Shown one piece after another: positions 25,896 to 34,635 of a stretch of DNA of 64,000 nucleotides. A model generated the notes under the pieces. That model was not told the DNA's origin. It ran no database searches and was given only the letters and a program-made list of their open reading frames with translations. The DNA is from Priestia megaterium (GTDB lineage Bacteria; Bacillota; Bacilli; Bacillales; Bacillaceae_H). Numbering within the stretch: the first letter of the stretch is position 1; every line of letters starts with the position of its first letter. The position numbers were made by a program, and so were the translations under genes. The stretch covers positions 2,943,501 through 3,007,500 of the forward strand of contig NZ_CP023317.1 in assembly GCF_009497655.1 (NCBI RefSeq). The letters are read 5' to 3'.

Positions 25896-27590
25896 ATGAG
25901 CCATAAAGGCATTCATGGTACAAATGTTAGCGGATCAGGTGACTCGGAAGACAAACGCTATGCAAACGGAGAGAACGAGCAGACGCTTACGACGCGTCAA
26001 GGTCACCCCATTCGTGATAACCAAAATTCTCGAACGGTAGGCAACAGAGGACCTGCTACTCTTGAAAATTACCAGCTGATTGAAAAACTTTCGCATTTTG
26101 ATCGTGAACGTATACCGGAACGTGTTGTTCATGCCCGAGGAACGGGAGCTCATGGATATTTTGAAACGTACGGAAAACTTGGGGACGAGCCCGTTGAAAA
26201 ATACACCCGCGCAAAAATTTTTTCAGGAGCAGGCAAACAGACGCCCGTTTTTGTCAGATTTTCTACCGTAACTCATGGAAAGGACTCTCCAGAAACGATG
26301 CGAGACCCAAGGGGATTTGCTGTAAAGTTCTATACAGAAGACGGGAACTGGGACTTAGTAGGAAATAACCTTAAAATATTTTTTATTCGCGATGCTATTA
26401 AATTCCCTGATTTGATTCATGCTTTTAAGCCCGATCCTGTGACAAACCGTCAAGATACCGAGCGTATTTTTGATTTTATTTCTCATACACCTGAGGCTAT
26501 GCATATGATTACTTTTTTATTTTCACCTTGGGGAATACCTGCTAACTATCGGCAAATGCAAGGTTCCGGTGTTAATACATATAAGTGGGTAAACAAAGAT
26601 GGCGATGCCTTTCTTGTTAAATACCATTGGGAACCAAAACAAGGAATTAAAAATTTGACCCAAAAACAAGCAGAAGAAATTCAAGCTAAAAATATCAGTC
26701 ACGCCACTCAAGACTTGTATGAAGCGATTGAGAGCGGTAACTACCCCGAGTGGGAACTTTGTATACAAATCATGGAAGATGGAGAGCATCCTGAACTGGA
26801 TTTTGATCCGCTTGATGACACGAAAATTTGGCCGGAAGACCAATTTCCATTTCTTCCAGTAGGTAAAATGGTCCTAGATAAAAATCCAAGCAACGTATTT
26901 GCTGAAACGGAGCAAGTCGCATTTGGTACGGGTGTGCTTGTGGATGGGCTAGATTTTTCTGATGATAAAATGCTGCAAGGAAGAACGTTTTCTTATTCCG
27001 ACACGCAGCGTCACCGCGTGGGAACAAACTACTTGCAACTGCCTATTAACGCGCCGAAAAAACATGTAGCAACAAATCAACGAGATGGTCAAATGGCCTA
27101 TCATGTAGATGCAGCTCCTGGTCAGAACCCGCATGTGAATTATGAGCCATCTTCTCTTGGAGGTCTTCAAGAAGCGCATGATCATCCAAAACCTCATCAG
27201 CCTTATGTTGAAGGGAATGTAAAAAAAGAAAAAATTGACCGTACAAATGACTTTAAGCAAGCTGGTGAACGCTATCGTTTATTAGAAGACTGGGAACGTG
27301 ATGAGCTTATTCAAAACTTAGTAGACGGTTTAAAGTGCTGTCACCATACCGTTCAAACAAAGATGATTGAGCTTTTAACTCAATGTGATTTTGACTACGG
27401 CAATCGAGTAGCTAATGGTATCGGTCTTCTCATGCATGATGATGGTTCTTTAGAAATTGAAATGGGAGCAGAAATGACTCCTACATATGGGAAATTGCCA
27501 AAAGAAGGCGGTTCACCGTTAGGAAGCAACAAAGCTGCTGATGCGGTAGAAGAAGCTAATGAAAAAGGAAAAGACGCCCATCCTTATTAA
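25896..27590 (+). CDS. katX: Haem catalase, KatX-like
   Basis: 564 residues of a monofunctional haem catalase: distal His in [61 protein letters not shown], and the proximal Tyr region [13 protein letters not shown]. The insert [21 protein letters not shown] and the long C-terminal part (about 500-564) resemble B. subtilis KatX, the catalase packaged in the spore, more than vegetative KatA; this is from memory. AAGGAGG fits ATG 25896 although the frame is open from 25830. No clear sigma-F promoter was found. Confidence 0.85.
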   Translation: MSHKGIHGTNVSGSGDSEDKRYANGENEQTLTTRQGHPIRDNQNSRTVGNRGPATLENYQLIEKLSHFDRERIPERVVHARGTGAHGYFETYGKLGDEPVEKYTRAKIFSGAGKQTPVFVRFSTVTHGKDSPETMRDPRGFAVKFYTEDGNWDLVGNNLKIFFIRDAIKFPDLIHAFKPDPVTNRQDTERIFDFISHTPEAMHMITFLFSPWGIPANYRQMQGSGVNTYKWVNKDGDAFLVKYHWEPKQGIKNLTQKQAEEIQAKNISHATQDLYEAIESGNYPEWELCIQIMEDGEHPELDFDPLDDTKIWPEDQFPFLPVGKMVLDKNPSNVFAETEQVAFGTGVLVDGLDFSDDKMLQGRTFSYSDTQRHRVGTNYLQLPINAPKKHVATNQRDGQMAYHVDAAPGQNPHVNYEPSSLGGLQEAHDHPKPHQPYVEGNVKKEKIDRTNDFKQAGERYRLLEDWERDELIQNLVDGLKCCHHTVQTKMIELLTQCDFDYGNRVANGIGLLMHDDGSLEIEMGAEMTPTYGKLPKEGGSPLGSNKAADAVEEANEKGKDAHPY

Positions 27591-27591
27591 C

Positions 27592-27626
27592 AAAAAACAT
27601 CCTGCAGCGACAGCAGGATGTTTTTT
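27592..27626. terminator. Bidirectional terminator after the catalase gene
   Basis: AAAAAACATCCTGC and GCAGGATGTTTTTT around a 7-base loop. Confidence 0.88.
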
Positions 27627-27637
27627 GGGTTAAACGC

Positions 27638-28039
27638 TTATGACCAAGTAACGGCAAACACGTGGTAGTCATTTTTTAACTGTGGCGCATCAATGGGTGT
27701 CCCGTGCTGATATCCTTGTGTAACTCTTTTAGGATGTAAGGGTTGAACCCATTCTTTCACTTGCTGGTTTGTACCATTTGCTAAAATATATACACAATCA
27801 GAAAATGCCCCGTCATTGTTTGGACTATCAACTTTTAGTACTTCCACTAACACATCTTGGACACACGTTTTTCTCTGAATACATGTAAGCGTATGGTAGA
27901 TGATATCAGCGGACACATCGTTATTTAAACGAAAGCCCACCTTTTTTTGTTCAAAAAAAGACGAGAATGAGACGATTGGTAATGTCTTTTTTTGTTCATA
28001 CGCTTGAGATAAAATCTTGACAAGAACTTCTCCACTCAA
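27638..28039 (-). CDS. Uncharacterised 133-residue protein
   Basis: Soluble protein with no recognised motif; features are a QQKVKEWVQPL-like helix region and the C-terminal HVFAVTWS. The open frame runs back to ATG 28087, but the best ribosome binding site (AGAGGGATC, 4-6 bases) fits TTG 28039 (MSGEVLVKILSQAYEQ). I do not recognise the family. Convergent with the catalase gene. Confidence 0.55.
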   Translation of the reverse strand: MSGEVLVKILSQAYEQKKTLPIVSFSSFFEQKKVGFRLNNDVSADIIYHTLTCIQRKTCVQDVLVEVLKVDSPNNDGAFSDCVYILANGTNQQVKEWVQPLHPKRVTQGYQHGTPIDAPQLKNDYHVFAVTWS

Positions 28040-28176
28040 GATGATCCCTCTTTCTAAAAAACGCTTCATCACAACATATGTGAGCATTGGTTATGCTCAT
28101 AGGATAATATATTATCATAGTTTAATTCTGTGGTGTTAGTCTTTTTTGGGGTTTTTACACTGGGAATTATACCCGC

Positions 28177-28281
28177 CTATTTCTTGCGTTTCCCCGACGT
28201 TCTCGCTACTAGCAAAAGAACGAATAATAAAATAAATACCCCTGCTCCTACAAACATATCGTACAAGAAATCCAGCATCAT
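28177..28281 (-). CDS. 34-residue single-pass membrane peptide downstream of the NSS symporter
   Basis: ATG ATG at 28281/28278 after AAAGGAGGAG. The peptide is MMLDFLYDMFVGAGVF, then a continuous hydrophobic run (ILLFVLLLVA) and the basic tail RTSGKRKK: one membrane segment with a cytoplasmic positive end. It begins 20 bases after the terminator of the symporter gene on the same strand. Some NSS transporters (MetPS) need a small membrane subunit encoded next door; the sequence does not clearly match MetS, so the link is inference from position. Confidence 0.5.
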   Translation of the reverse strand: MMLDFLYDMFVGAGVFILLFVLLLVARTSGKRKK

Positions 28282-28299
28282 ACTCCTCCTTTTCCTCCA

Positions 28300-28342
28300 A
28301 AAAAAACGCTGTTAAAACCAAGCGTTTTAACAGCGTTTTTTC
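28300..28342 (-). terminator. Terminator between the symporter and the small membrane peptide
   Basis: AAAAAACGCTGTTAAAAC and GTTTTAACAGCGTTTTTT, a very strong stem with T runs on both strands. Confidence 0.88.
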
Positions 28343-28343
28343 G

Positions 28344-29681
28344 TTAGATAAAGCCTAGCATATTAATAAATACAATGATAATTAAAACAGGTGCGATGTA
28401 TCGAATAGCAAGAAGCCATAAAGAGAACCAGCGCTTCACATTCGTCGAACCATGCTTAAACTCTTCAATTAACACATCTTTTTTCATCTTCCAAGGAACA
28501 AAGATGGCAATTAAAAGAGCACCGAGAGGCATAAGGATATTACTTACAAGAAAATCAAAAGCGTCAAAGATGCTTTTTCCAAAGATCGATACGTCACTTA
28601 ATAAACCATACGATAGTGCTGAAGGTATTCCTACCACAAAGATTAGTAAGCCCGAAATCCAAGATAGCTTTATGCGCTTATGCTGCTCTCCTTTGGCTAA
28701 TGAAGCAACAATAATTTCTAACATCGAAAACGCAGATGTTAAAGTAGCAAATAAAAACAGCGCCAAAAAGAAAGTTTGAAACACAATTCCGAACGGAAGC
28801 TGTTCAAAAATAGAAGGCAATACAATAAATAAAAGACCTGGTCCTTCCGTCGGCTTTACGCCCATTGAAAAGACTGCAGGGAAAATTGCCAAACCTGCTA
28901 GTAAAGAAATCAAAATATTTAACGCTGAAATTGAAATAGCCGATTTTGGCAAGTTTTGCTGTTTGGACAGATACGAACTGTACGTAACCATAACCGAAAC
29001 GCCTACGCTAAGCGAAAAGAATGCTTGTCCCATTGCAAACAAAATGGTTTGGGAGGTAAGCTTTGAAAAATCTGGATACAAAAAGAAAGATACGCCTTCC
29101 ATCGCTCCGTCTAATGTTAAAGAACGAATAATAATAATAATAAATAAAATAAAGAGAGCAGGCATTAAAATTTTGTTTGCTTTTTCAATACCATTTTGAA
29201 TACCTCTTGCTACTACAACAATTGTTAAAAGAAGAAAAACAAATTGAGAGATAACAGCATTTGTTGGATTAGCAATGGTCGAGTTAAATAAACTCCCGTA
29301 GTCACTTACTCCATTGAGCTGACCCGTGACGCTTGCAAAAATATATTGTAAAATCCATCCTCCTACTACACTATAGAAAGATAATAAAATGAAGCATGTA
29401 ATCACGCCTAAATACCCGATTCCTTTCCAAAGAGAACCGGGAGCAACTGCATCATAAGCACGAATTGCTTCTTTTTGTGTATGTCTACCTAGTACAAATT
29501 CAGCAAGCAAAAGCGGCAAACCAATAATTGCTGTAAACAAGATAAACAGTAAAAAAAAGGCCCCTCCTCCGCTTGTTCCGGCTACATAAGGAAGTTTCCA
29601 AATGGCTCCGATTCCAATTGCTGAACCGGCGGATGCCAAGATAAAGCCGAGTTTTGATGTCCATTGTTCGTTTTGACTCAT
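28344..29681 (-). CDS. Sodium:neurotransmitter symporter (NSS/SNF) family transporter
   Basis: 445 residues with 11-12 membrane segments. The sodium-site opening [29 protein letters not shown] (residues about 7-35) and GGGAFFLLF are diagnostic of the NSS family. Bacterial members import amino acids with sodium (LeuT-like; the Bacillus YhdH/YocR branch). Substrate is not deducible. The start is supported by a GGTGAG-type site only. It is divergent from the zinc-ribbon gene and followed by a strong terminator and a 34-residue membrane peptide. Confidence 0.93.
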   Translation of the reverse strand: MSQNEQWTSKLGFILASAGSAIGIGAIWKLPYVAGTSGGGAFFLLFILFTAIIGLPLLLAEFVLGRHTQKEAIRAYDAVAPGSLWKGIGYLGVITCFILLSFYSVVGGWILQYIFASVTGQLNGVSDYGSLFNSTIANPTNAVISQFVFLLLTIVVVARGIQNGIEKANKILMPALFILFIIIIIRSLTLDGAMEGVSFFLYPDFSKLTSQTILFAMGQAFFSLSVGVSVMVTYSSYLSKQQNLPKSAISISALNILISLLAGLAIFPAVFSMGVKPTEGPGLLFIVLPSIFEQLPFGIVFQTFFLALFLFATLTSAFSMLEIIVASLAKGEQHKRIKLSWISGLLIFVVGIPSALSYGLLSDVSIFGKSIFDAFDFLVSNILMPLGALLIAIFVPWKMKKDVLIEEFKHGSTNVKRWFSLWLLAIRYIAPVLIIIVFINMLGFI

Positions 29682-29853
29682 GTTTTCTCACCATTTTTCT
29701 TTATTTATTCTGATTTGTCATACTATATCACACAACCCTGCTGTCGAAAAGGGTTTTTGTTGTTTTAACCCCCATCATGTGTTATGAATAATATGTAGGT
29801 TTCATGATTTATTTTCGTAACTAAAAAAAGTTTGACAGTTAGAGGTACAAAAA

Positions 29854-30306
29854 ATGACAAATCAACAAGTAATACAGCAGCAATTTTTAGATAAGTTCCT
29901 TGACTTTATCTTAGTAAAATGTCCAAACTGCGAACTATGTGCGCGAGTTGTAAAACTGGATAAAAAATTGAGCGGGTCAACGCACTCATGCACGTGTCCT
30001 CACTGTGGTTATCTAGACGTCATCAGCGCTGAGGGCCAAGGACCGTTAGAACTTTCTGAAGCAGTAGATCCTTTTTTTCAGCTTCCGCTTTACTTGGAAA
30101 CAATCTGCCCTGAACGTCGACTTTGGGCTTATAACTTAGATCACCTTCAATATATTGAATCTTATATTGAAGTTAAAACATGCGGGGCTTGTTTCGACGA
30201 GCTGTCGGTTGAACACTCATTGCCAGATTGGGTAATTCATAAGCAGGAAGAAGCACTAAACGAAATTCAACGTTTAAAAGACACCGTCTTTTGCACATTC
30301 AAATGA
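29854..30306 (+). CDS. Zinc-ribbon protein of unknown function
   Basis: 150 residues with two metal-binding knuckle sets: CPNCELCARVV and CTCPHCGYLD near residues 23-55, and a second CGACFD near residue 112. The first resembles a TFIIB-type zinc ribbon. The middle (LETICPERRLWAYNLDHLQYIESYIE) is not recognised. The ribosome binding site is weak (AGAGGT). Probably zinc-binding and cytoplasmic; function unknown. Confidence 0.75.
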   Translation: MTNQQVIQQQFLDKFLDFILVKCPNCELCARVVKLDKKLSGSTHSCTCPHCGYLDVISAEGQGPLELSEAVDPFFQLPLYLETICPERRLWAYNLDHLQYIESYIEVKTCGACFDELSVEHSLPDWVIHKQEEALNEIQRLKDTVFCTFK

Positions 30307-30314
30307 AGATAGAA

Positions 30315-30350
30315 AAGAAACGTTGCCAAAGAGGCAGCGTTTCTTTTTTA
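30315..30350. terminator. Terminator between the zinc-ribbon gene and the lipoprotein gene
   Basis: AAGAAACG.TGCC and GGCA.CGTTTCTTTTTT with an A-rich loop. Confidence 0.82.
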
Positions 30351-30782
30351 CGAAGAACTTTCTTCGGTAAGTTTTCTTCGATAGTCCCCGGCCTTGTCGA
30401 ACTCTTTTGCGGTGCCGACGAAAAAGTAGGTTACCGTATGATTTTTGTTACCTTGAGTCGTGCCATGAATCATCTTCCCTTGCTTCAATTGCTTTCGCTC
30501 TCCATTTTTATTTACATAGAAATATTTATTTCTTGCCCAGCCGCCGCCGCTTAAAAGCGTTTTGGTTTTCCCGACTCCCTGCTCGTTTACTTTAAATACA
30601 GTGTAGTCTCCTTCTGTCTTGCTAGGATTTCCGTTATCTTTATCATATTCGACCATAACCCATCCTTTGTACCCTTCTGGTATAAGGAAAATGCTCGGTT
30701 GAGACGTTTCATCTGGACGTCCACATCCAGATGCGATTACGATCAATAAAAACAAAATGAGCCACCTTTTCACTTTTCCCAA
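30348..30782 (-). CDS. Predicted lipoprotein of unknown function
   Basis: 144 residues. Signal peptide KVKRWLILFLLIVIASGCGR with a lipobox (IASGC, Cys at about 20), so it should be lipid-anchored on the outer face of the membrane. The mature part (IFLIPEGYKGWVMVEYDK, then NEQGVGKTKTLLSGG) resembles the DUF6843-type domain, a call from memory. No partner genes are adjacent. AAAGGAGTTGG precedes the start. Confidence 0.75.
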   Translation of the reverse strand: MGKVKRWLILFLLIVIASGCGRPDETSQPSIFLIPEGYKGWVMVEYDKDNGNPSKTEGDYTVFKVNEQGVGKTKTLLSGGGWARNKYFYVNKNGERKQLKQGKMIHGTTQGNKNHTVTYFFVGTAKEFDKAGDYRRKLTEESSS

Positions 30783-30962
30783 CTCCTTTCTTAATAAAAG
30801 ACGTGTCTCTATACTGCTTTTAGTTTTTGTTGAAGGTAAGATTATATTCTTTTTGCACCCCTCAATTTTTCCCAGTTTATCCAGTCAAATATGCTATATT
30901 TACGTATTGTTTGTCACACACTATTAGCAGGCGTTTACAATTTATATGGGAGGATAACAAAA

Positions 30963-31109
30963 ATGAGCTATGTTTTTTTATTTATTTTGCTCTTTGTCAT
31001 TCCGCTTTACACACAGCAAAAAATTGTTCGTGCCGACCGTGAAAATACACGTATATTATTACTAAGTGAACACGAGCAATCTGGACATAAAAAAAGCGAT
31101 TCCCCGTAA
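30963..31109 (+). CDS. 48-residue small membrane or secreted peptide
   Basis: ATG 30963, 9 bases after GGGAGG. MSYVFLFILLFVIPLYTQQ is a membrane or signal segment followed by a charged tail (KIVRADRENTRILLLSEHEQ). The frame is open further back to 30891, but without a ribosome binding site. The stop lies in the terminator shared with the DUF350 gene. Function unknown. Confidence 0.55.
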   Translation: MSYVFLFILLFVIPLYTQQKIVRADRENTRILLLSEHEQSGHKKSDSP

Positions 31110-31131
31110 AACAGGAATCGCCTCCTTTTAA
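31089..31131. terminator. Bidirectional terminator at the end of the ATP-grasp/DUF350 operon
   Basis: AAAAAAAGCGATTCC and GGAATCGC.TCCTTTT around CCGTAAAACA. Confidence 0.75.
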
Positions 31132-31544
31132 TATGTTAAGCTTCCAGCGACAATAAGGCCAACGGCTATCGATGCTGCAAAAAGAGTTACTCCAACCGCT
31201 ACATTTCCTTCTTCTACTTTTTTGGCTAGGCTCGTTTTAGGCGTCATAATAAATTCAATAATCCAATATGTCACTACTTGAGTAATGATACCTACTACTC
31301 CCCAAAGAGTTGCATCTACCAAATTTAAGCTGTTGCTCCACACAGTGAAAATGACAATAGCAAGCCCAATTCCTTTTCCCCATAACTTCAAAGCGACTGC
31401 GACATTTCCTTTTTTTATGAGTTCACGATCATTAAATTTTGTTGTTAATTCAAATACGATTACTCCGATAAATAATAGCACTAATCCTACCGCTACGTGA
31501 GATAAAAAACTCCCTATACTAGCCCAATCAATCCATTGTGTCAT
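31128..31544 (-). CDS. DUF350 (YjfL-type) membrane protein
   Basis: 138 residues, four membrane segments in two similar halves (VAVGLVLLFIGVIVFELTTKF... and VAVGVTLFAASIAVGLIVAG), with the repeated NVAVALKLWGKGIGLAIV / EGNVAVGVTLF pattern typical of DUF350. In E. coli YjfL is encoded with YjfC and YjfM. Last gene of the envelope operon, 15 bases after the ATP-grasp gene; role unknown. Confidence 0.85.
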   Translation of the reverse strand: MTQWIDWASIGSFLSHVAVGLVLLFIGVIVFELTTKFNDRELIKKGNVAVALKLWGKGIGLAIVIFTVWSNSLNLVDATLWGVVGIITQVVTYWIIEFIMTPKTSLAKKVEEGNVAVGVTLFAASIAVGLIVAGSLTY

Positions 31545-31559
31545 TTTTAGTTCCCCTTT

Positions 31560-32819
31560 TCATTTTAATCCAATCGGCAAATAATACGATTCGTTATCTG
31601 TAATTTGATTTCCAGCTCGAATTCCTACTGCACTTGCTTTTCCATTTAATAAAAAGCACCCGTACATGATATGAGCCTCTACTGTTTTCGTTTGCGTCTT
31701 CATTTTTGCAGTTGGCAAAGGAATAAACTGTTGATATACAGCCGTGTATTCTTGATATGTCTTATGCTGATCTTCGTCTATTTTGATTCCGTCTTCATTA
31801 TAAATTTCAACGGTATCTCCCTCACGACCAAACGATGGTTTCTTCACAAATGCTTGTTTTCTTTCAATAAATGGATCTTCTTCTAAATACGTTGGTAAAA
31901 AGTATGTTTCAATAATGTGATGCTCTTCTTTAGTGAAGAAAGGATGATGTTGTTCATACAAAGCCCAAATGAGTGCTTGCACGGCTTTAGACTGCAGTAA
32001 AAATGCAGAAGGCGGATTGATTATGGCTACTTGTTTTTGCTGTGCCAATGTTAAAAGCATGTGTCCGACTTTTTCATGCGTACTCGGATCTTCATCTTCA
32101 ATTAAATGTTCAAACGGATAAGTTTGGCGATAGAGTACGTCTATTTTTTGTCCATGTTGATCATACACGCCCGCTTCTATATGTTCACCTTCTTCAACTG
32201 TAGAGGCAGGGACAATTCGAAGCTGCGATAACGGAACGTATGTAGCATCTACACGGGCTAGCTTCATTAAATAAAGAGTGGTTAGCTTATCTTCTTCATG
32301 TGTATCATGAGAAGAAAAAACGACGTTTGGATAGTTCGTTCTATCGAGCTCGTTATAAGCTTCAAAAATGGCGTGTTTTAATGCTAAAGCAAGCTTTTTT
32401 TCTTCAAGCTTATTAGGGTTTTGAACCTGAAAATGCCGACAGACTAACTCATTTACATGAAATAATTCTTTGATGAATGTAGGCGTATCCGCATTTAGTT
32501 CTAAAAGCTTGATTTGATCAGCCGTAACAGCAAAATCAAGGCGTGAAATAACACTTTCTGTTTCCATCGTTTTCAGTCGCAGGTACGGTAAACTGGCTTT
32601 TGGAAATCCTAAAGAAAGAAGCGTCTGATCATCTAATGAACGAAGTAAAGGTGCCGTTTTAAAAAATAGTTCCCCGATTTGATTTGCTGCTTCTTTAATA
32701 GAATGAATGATGTGAGAAGACTCCATATGTACGTCATAAAGAGCATACTCTGTTCCATATAAGTCGTACCAAAAATCTTGAATTTCTTTATAAAACATTT
32801 CTCGCTTTTCTTTATGCAT
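31560..32819 (-). CDS. Glutathionylspermidine-synthase-like ATP-grasp ligase (YjfC/YgiC family)
   Basis: 419 residues of the GSP_synth ATP-grasp family: an opening IQDFWYDLYGTEYALYDVHM, LLELNADTPTFIKEL, and the ATP-grasp segment KPSFGREGDTVEIY with later SVGIRAGNQITDN. The E. coli enzyme of this fold joins the glycine carboxylate of glutathione to spermidine; YjfC/YgiC relatives have unknown substrates. It begins with TAATG shared with the stop of the upstream Gly-Gly-ending lipoprotein gene, suggesting the lipoprotein is substrate or partner (inference). Confidence 0.85.
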   Translation of the reverse strand: MHKEKREMFYKEIQDFWYDLYGTEYALYDVHMESSHIIHSIKEAANQIGELFFKTAPLLRSLDDQTLLSLGFPKASLPYLRLKTMETESVISRLDFAVTADQIKLLELNADTPTFIKELFHVNELVCRHFQVQNPNKLEEKKLALALKHAIFEAYNELDRTNYPNVVFSSHDTHEEDKLTTLYLMKLARVDATYVPLSQLRIVPASTVEEGEHIEAGVYDQHGQKIDVLYRQTYPFEHLIEDEDPSTHEKVGHMLLTLAQQKQVAIINPPSAFLLQSKAVQALIWALYEQHHPFFTKEEHHIIETYFLPTYLEEDPFIERKQAFVKKPSFGREGDTVEIYNEDGIKIDEDQHKTYQEYTAVYQQFIPLPTAKMKTQTKTVEAHIMYGCFLLNGKASAVGIRAGNQITDNESYYLPIGLK

Positions 32820-33139
32820 TACCCGCCAAAACCGCCTTTAGAGCCGCTCCCAATTCCAGATTTATACGAGCTGCTTGATTTAAATGACTTATAGGACGAC
32901 GATGAGGTCAGCTGTTTTTTAGACCCGTAGTAGCGCCCTCCGTGATAATATGAACCGCTGTGCGAAGAAGAAGAATCTGAACAGTAGTACGTTTTCGTAT
33001 CTTCATCCCATTTCCACTTGTCGCACGATTTATCTTTCGGTTTAGCCGGTCTTGCCTGATCAGTTGAACCACAGGCAACGAGCGATGTCATTAAAGCAGT
33101 GGTCAAAACCCCCGCCATCATTTTTTTTGTTTTGGACAT
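32819..33139 (-). CDS. Ser/Tyr/Gly-rich lipoprotein ending in Gly-Gly
   Basis: 106 residues. Signal peptide with lipobox (MTSLVACGS; lipid-anchored Cys at about 23), a short Cys-containing segment (CDKWKWDEDTKTYYC) and a low-complexity tail of Ser, Tyr, Lys and Gly ending GSGSKGGFGG. The ygiB/yjfM lipoproteins of E. coli also sit beside ygiC/yjfC. Its start overlaps the previous stop and its stop overlaps the next start, both as TAATG. Confidence 0.8.
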   Translation of the reverse strand: MSKTKKMMAGVLTTALMTSLVACGSTDQARPAKPKDKSCDKWKWDEDTKTYYCSDSSSSHSGSYYHGGRYYGSKKQLTSSSSYKSFKSSSSYKSGIGSGSKGGFGG

Positions 33140-33597
33140 TACGCCTTTCCCCTTTCATACGTTACGCCTGTTTTTGTTACATATAAACTGTATACGCTGC
33201 GATCTTCATCAATTTCCGCAGAGTCTCTTTCCCATTCCCATCCATTATAGTATGTATAAACTGTTCCGATATAGCTTAATACGTCCAAATGCGTATAAAA
33301 TGAAGAGACGAATAAAACTGGATGTCCTCGAAGAGAATTTAATTCGCGGACTTCTAACGTAATCTCTCTGTGATCATCTTCTGCTTGCTCTTTCGGTCCA
33401 TTTTCATGTTCTTTTACATAAACAATATGGATATCATCTTCGACTGCAGATGAAGTTTGTTTATACGTTACTCCTTCTTTAACAAAAAATTCGCATTCTC
33501 TTCTTGCTAAAATTTGTTCAAGTTCAATAGACTGATAGTGATAAATAGATACAAACGTATCGTCAGGCTTTAGCAGTCGGTATTCTAACTTTGCCAT
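33139..33597 (-). CDS. Uncharacterised 152-residue protein, first gene of the ATP-grasp operon
   Basis: Soluble, acidic protein opening MAKLEYRLLKPDDTFVSIYHY with a beta-rich pattern (ELNSLRGHPVLFVSSFYTHL, YTYYNGWEWERDSAEIDED). I do not recognise the family with certainty; DUF4178-like proteins occur in related operons. The frame is open to 33669, but AAAGGAG with 7-base spacing fits ATG 33597. It is joined to the lipoprotein gene by TAATG. Confidence 0.75.
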   Translation of the reverse strand: MAKLEYRLLKPDDTFVSIYHYQSIELEQILARRECEFFVKEGVTYKQTSSAVEDDIHIVYVKEHENGPKEQAEDDHREITLEVRELNSLRGHPVLFVSSFYTHLDVLSYIGTVYTYYNGWEWERDSAEIDEDRSVYSLYVTKTGVTYERGKA

Positions 33598-33681
33598 TGT
33601 GCAACTCCTTTTGTGACTTTTTTGTGAACGTTCTTTAATAAATACGCACAGATTTTCAAAAAGTTTCAATTTTTCTCATAT

Positions 33682-33717
33682 TAAAAGGCTTAGCTTTAAA
33701 TAAGCTAAACCTTTATT
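33682..33717 (-). terminator. Terminator after the 153-residue membrane protein gene
   Basis: AAAGGTTTAGCTT and AAGCTAAGCCTTTT on the minus strand with a short AT loop, overlapping the stop. Confidence 0.7.
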
Positions 33718-34174
33718 TTTTTATCACATCTGTCACAACTTCATAACCGCCTGTGTATGGGTCGAATACATATTCAAGCATGCCGTTTCCACGATTAACT
33801 TTGAATAGATACCTGTATTTTTTAGGGCTGTCTTTTGCTGGATATACGTATTTTCCTTTTTGGAACTGACTTAGCAAGAGCTGTTCTCTTTGCGCAAGCA
33901 TTTTTTTTGCTTCATTATAACCATACAGCGGGAGATTTTTGGCATAGAGAACCGGTACGAATACAAGTACAACGACTGAAATCGTAATAAGCCCTTGTTT
34001 AAACCACCGCATAAACCTCTTTGGATTTCGCGAAAGTAACATCGTTATGACAATTACTATTAACAAAGGAACAATATATACTTGCACATACGGAATGTTT
34101 GCAAATACAGGTCGATTAATCAACAAGACAATTACTTCGATAGCTGCTACTAATACTAAAATAAAATAGACCAC
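33713..34174 (-). CDS. Membrane protein of unknown function
   Basis: 153 residues with three hydrophobic segments (MVYFILVLVAAIEVIVLLI, YIVPLLIVIVITMLL, GLITISVVVLVFVPVLYA) and a soluble C-terminal 75 residues (EAKKMLAQREQLLLSQFQKG..., MLEYVFDPYTGGYEVVTDV). Not recognised. It precedes the ATP-grasp operon on the same strand but is separated from it by a terminator. Confidence 0.7.
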   Translation of the reverse strand: MVYFILVLVAAIEVIVLLINRPVFANIPYVQVYIVPLLIVIVITMLLSRNPKRFMRWFKQGLITISVVVLVFVPVLYAKNLPLYGYNEAKKMLAQREQLLLSQFQKGKYVYPAKDSPKKYRYLFKVNRGNGMLEYVFDPYTGGYEVVTDVIKK

Positions 34175-34308
34175 TTACTCTTCACACCTCGACGATTCAA
34201 TGAATTTTATATGTGTTAGAAAGTATTCCCACTCATGAATGAACTCGTCTATTGTATCATAAGACGCAAAAAAAATATCTACGCTCGTCTATTTTACGGT
34301 ATTCAGAT
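34175..34308. other. Short gap left of repeat copy B
   Basis: Holds the upstream region of the 153-residue membrane protein gene; no promoter pair stands out. Together with repeat copy B and the exporter terminator it accounts for the 460 bases without a gene. Confidence 0.4.
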
Positions 34309-34505
34309 ACTAAAAGAGATTGAGACATAACAAAATCATCCCAATCTAAAGACGAGCATGAGATAAATACGCTAGTATGCTCCCTTGTTACACCGTTGTT
34401 GACTTCCGTGCAAGGCTTCGTTTTCCGAGGGCGACCACTTTTGCCGTGTCTCACATGTTCCGCTTTTTACGCGTAAGTCCTCGCCTTGCCCTCCGGCCAA
34501 CAGCT
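34309..34505 (-). repeat. Interspersed intergenic repeat, copy B
   Basis: Minus strand: CTAGCTGTTG.CCGGAGGGCAAGGCG, GACTTACGCG, TGTGAGAC, GCACGGAAGTCAACA, CGGTGTAACAAG, then TTATGTCTCAATCTCTTTT. Block order matches copy A (2594-2866); copy B has about 50 extra bases in the middle. It lies directly downstream of the TauE exporter terminator in the same orientation, as copy A lies downstream of the coat-F terminator. A 65-codon frame inside it is not a gene. Confidence 0.7.
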
Positions 34506-34545
34506 AGAGGCCACTACATACATGAAACTGCCTTCACTCTAACCA

Positions 34546-34602
34546 TAAAAAAATCTGAACACATTTGATTCTCTATACAGAATCAAACACGTTCAGATCT
34601 TT
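34546..34602 (-). terminator. Terminator after the TauE exporter gene
   Basis: AGATCTGAAC...TTTGATTCT and AGAATCAAA...GTTCAGAT on the minus strand, followed by seven T. Its outer arm (AGATC.GAAC) resembles that of the terminator in repeat copy A. Confidence 0.82.
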
Positions 34603-34635
34603 CTTTAACTAAGCTATTTTTATTCCATCCTTTTA

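Noticed and set aside
28177-28281. Naming the small peptide MetS
   Set aside because: Sequence resemblance is limited to one membrane helix and basic tail; position alone is insufficient.
34257-34454. 65-codon ORF on the minus strand
   Set aside because: It is repeat copy B read through; no ribosome binding site.
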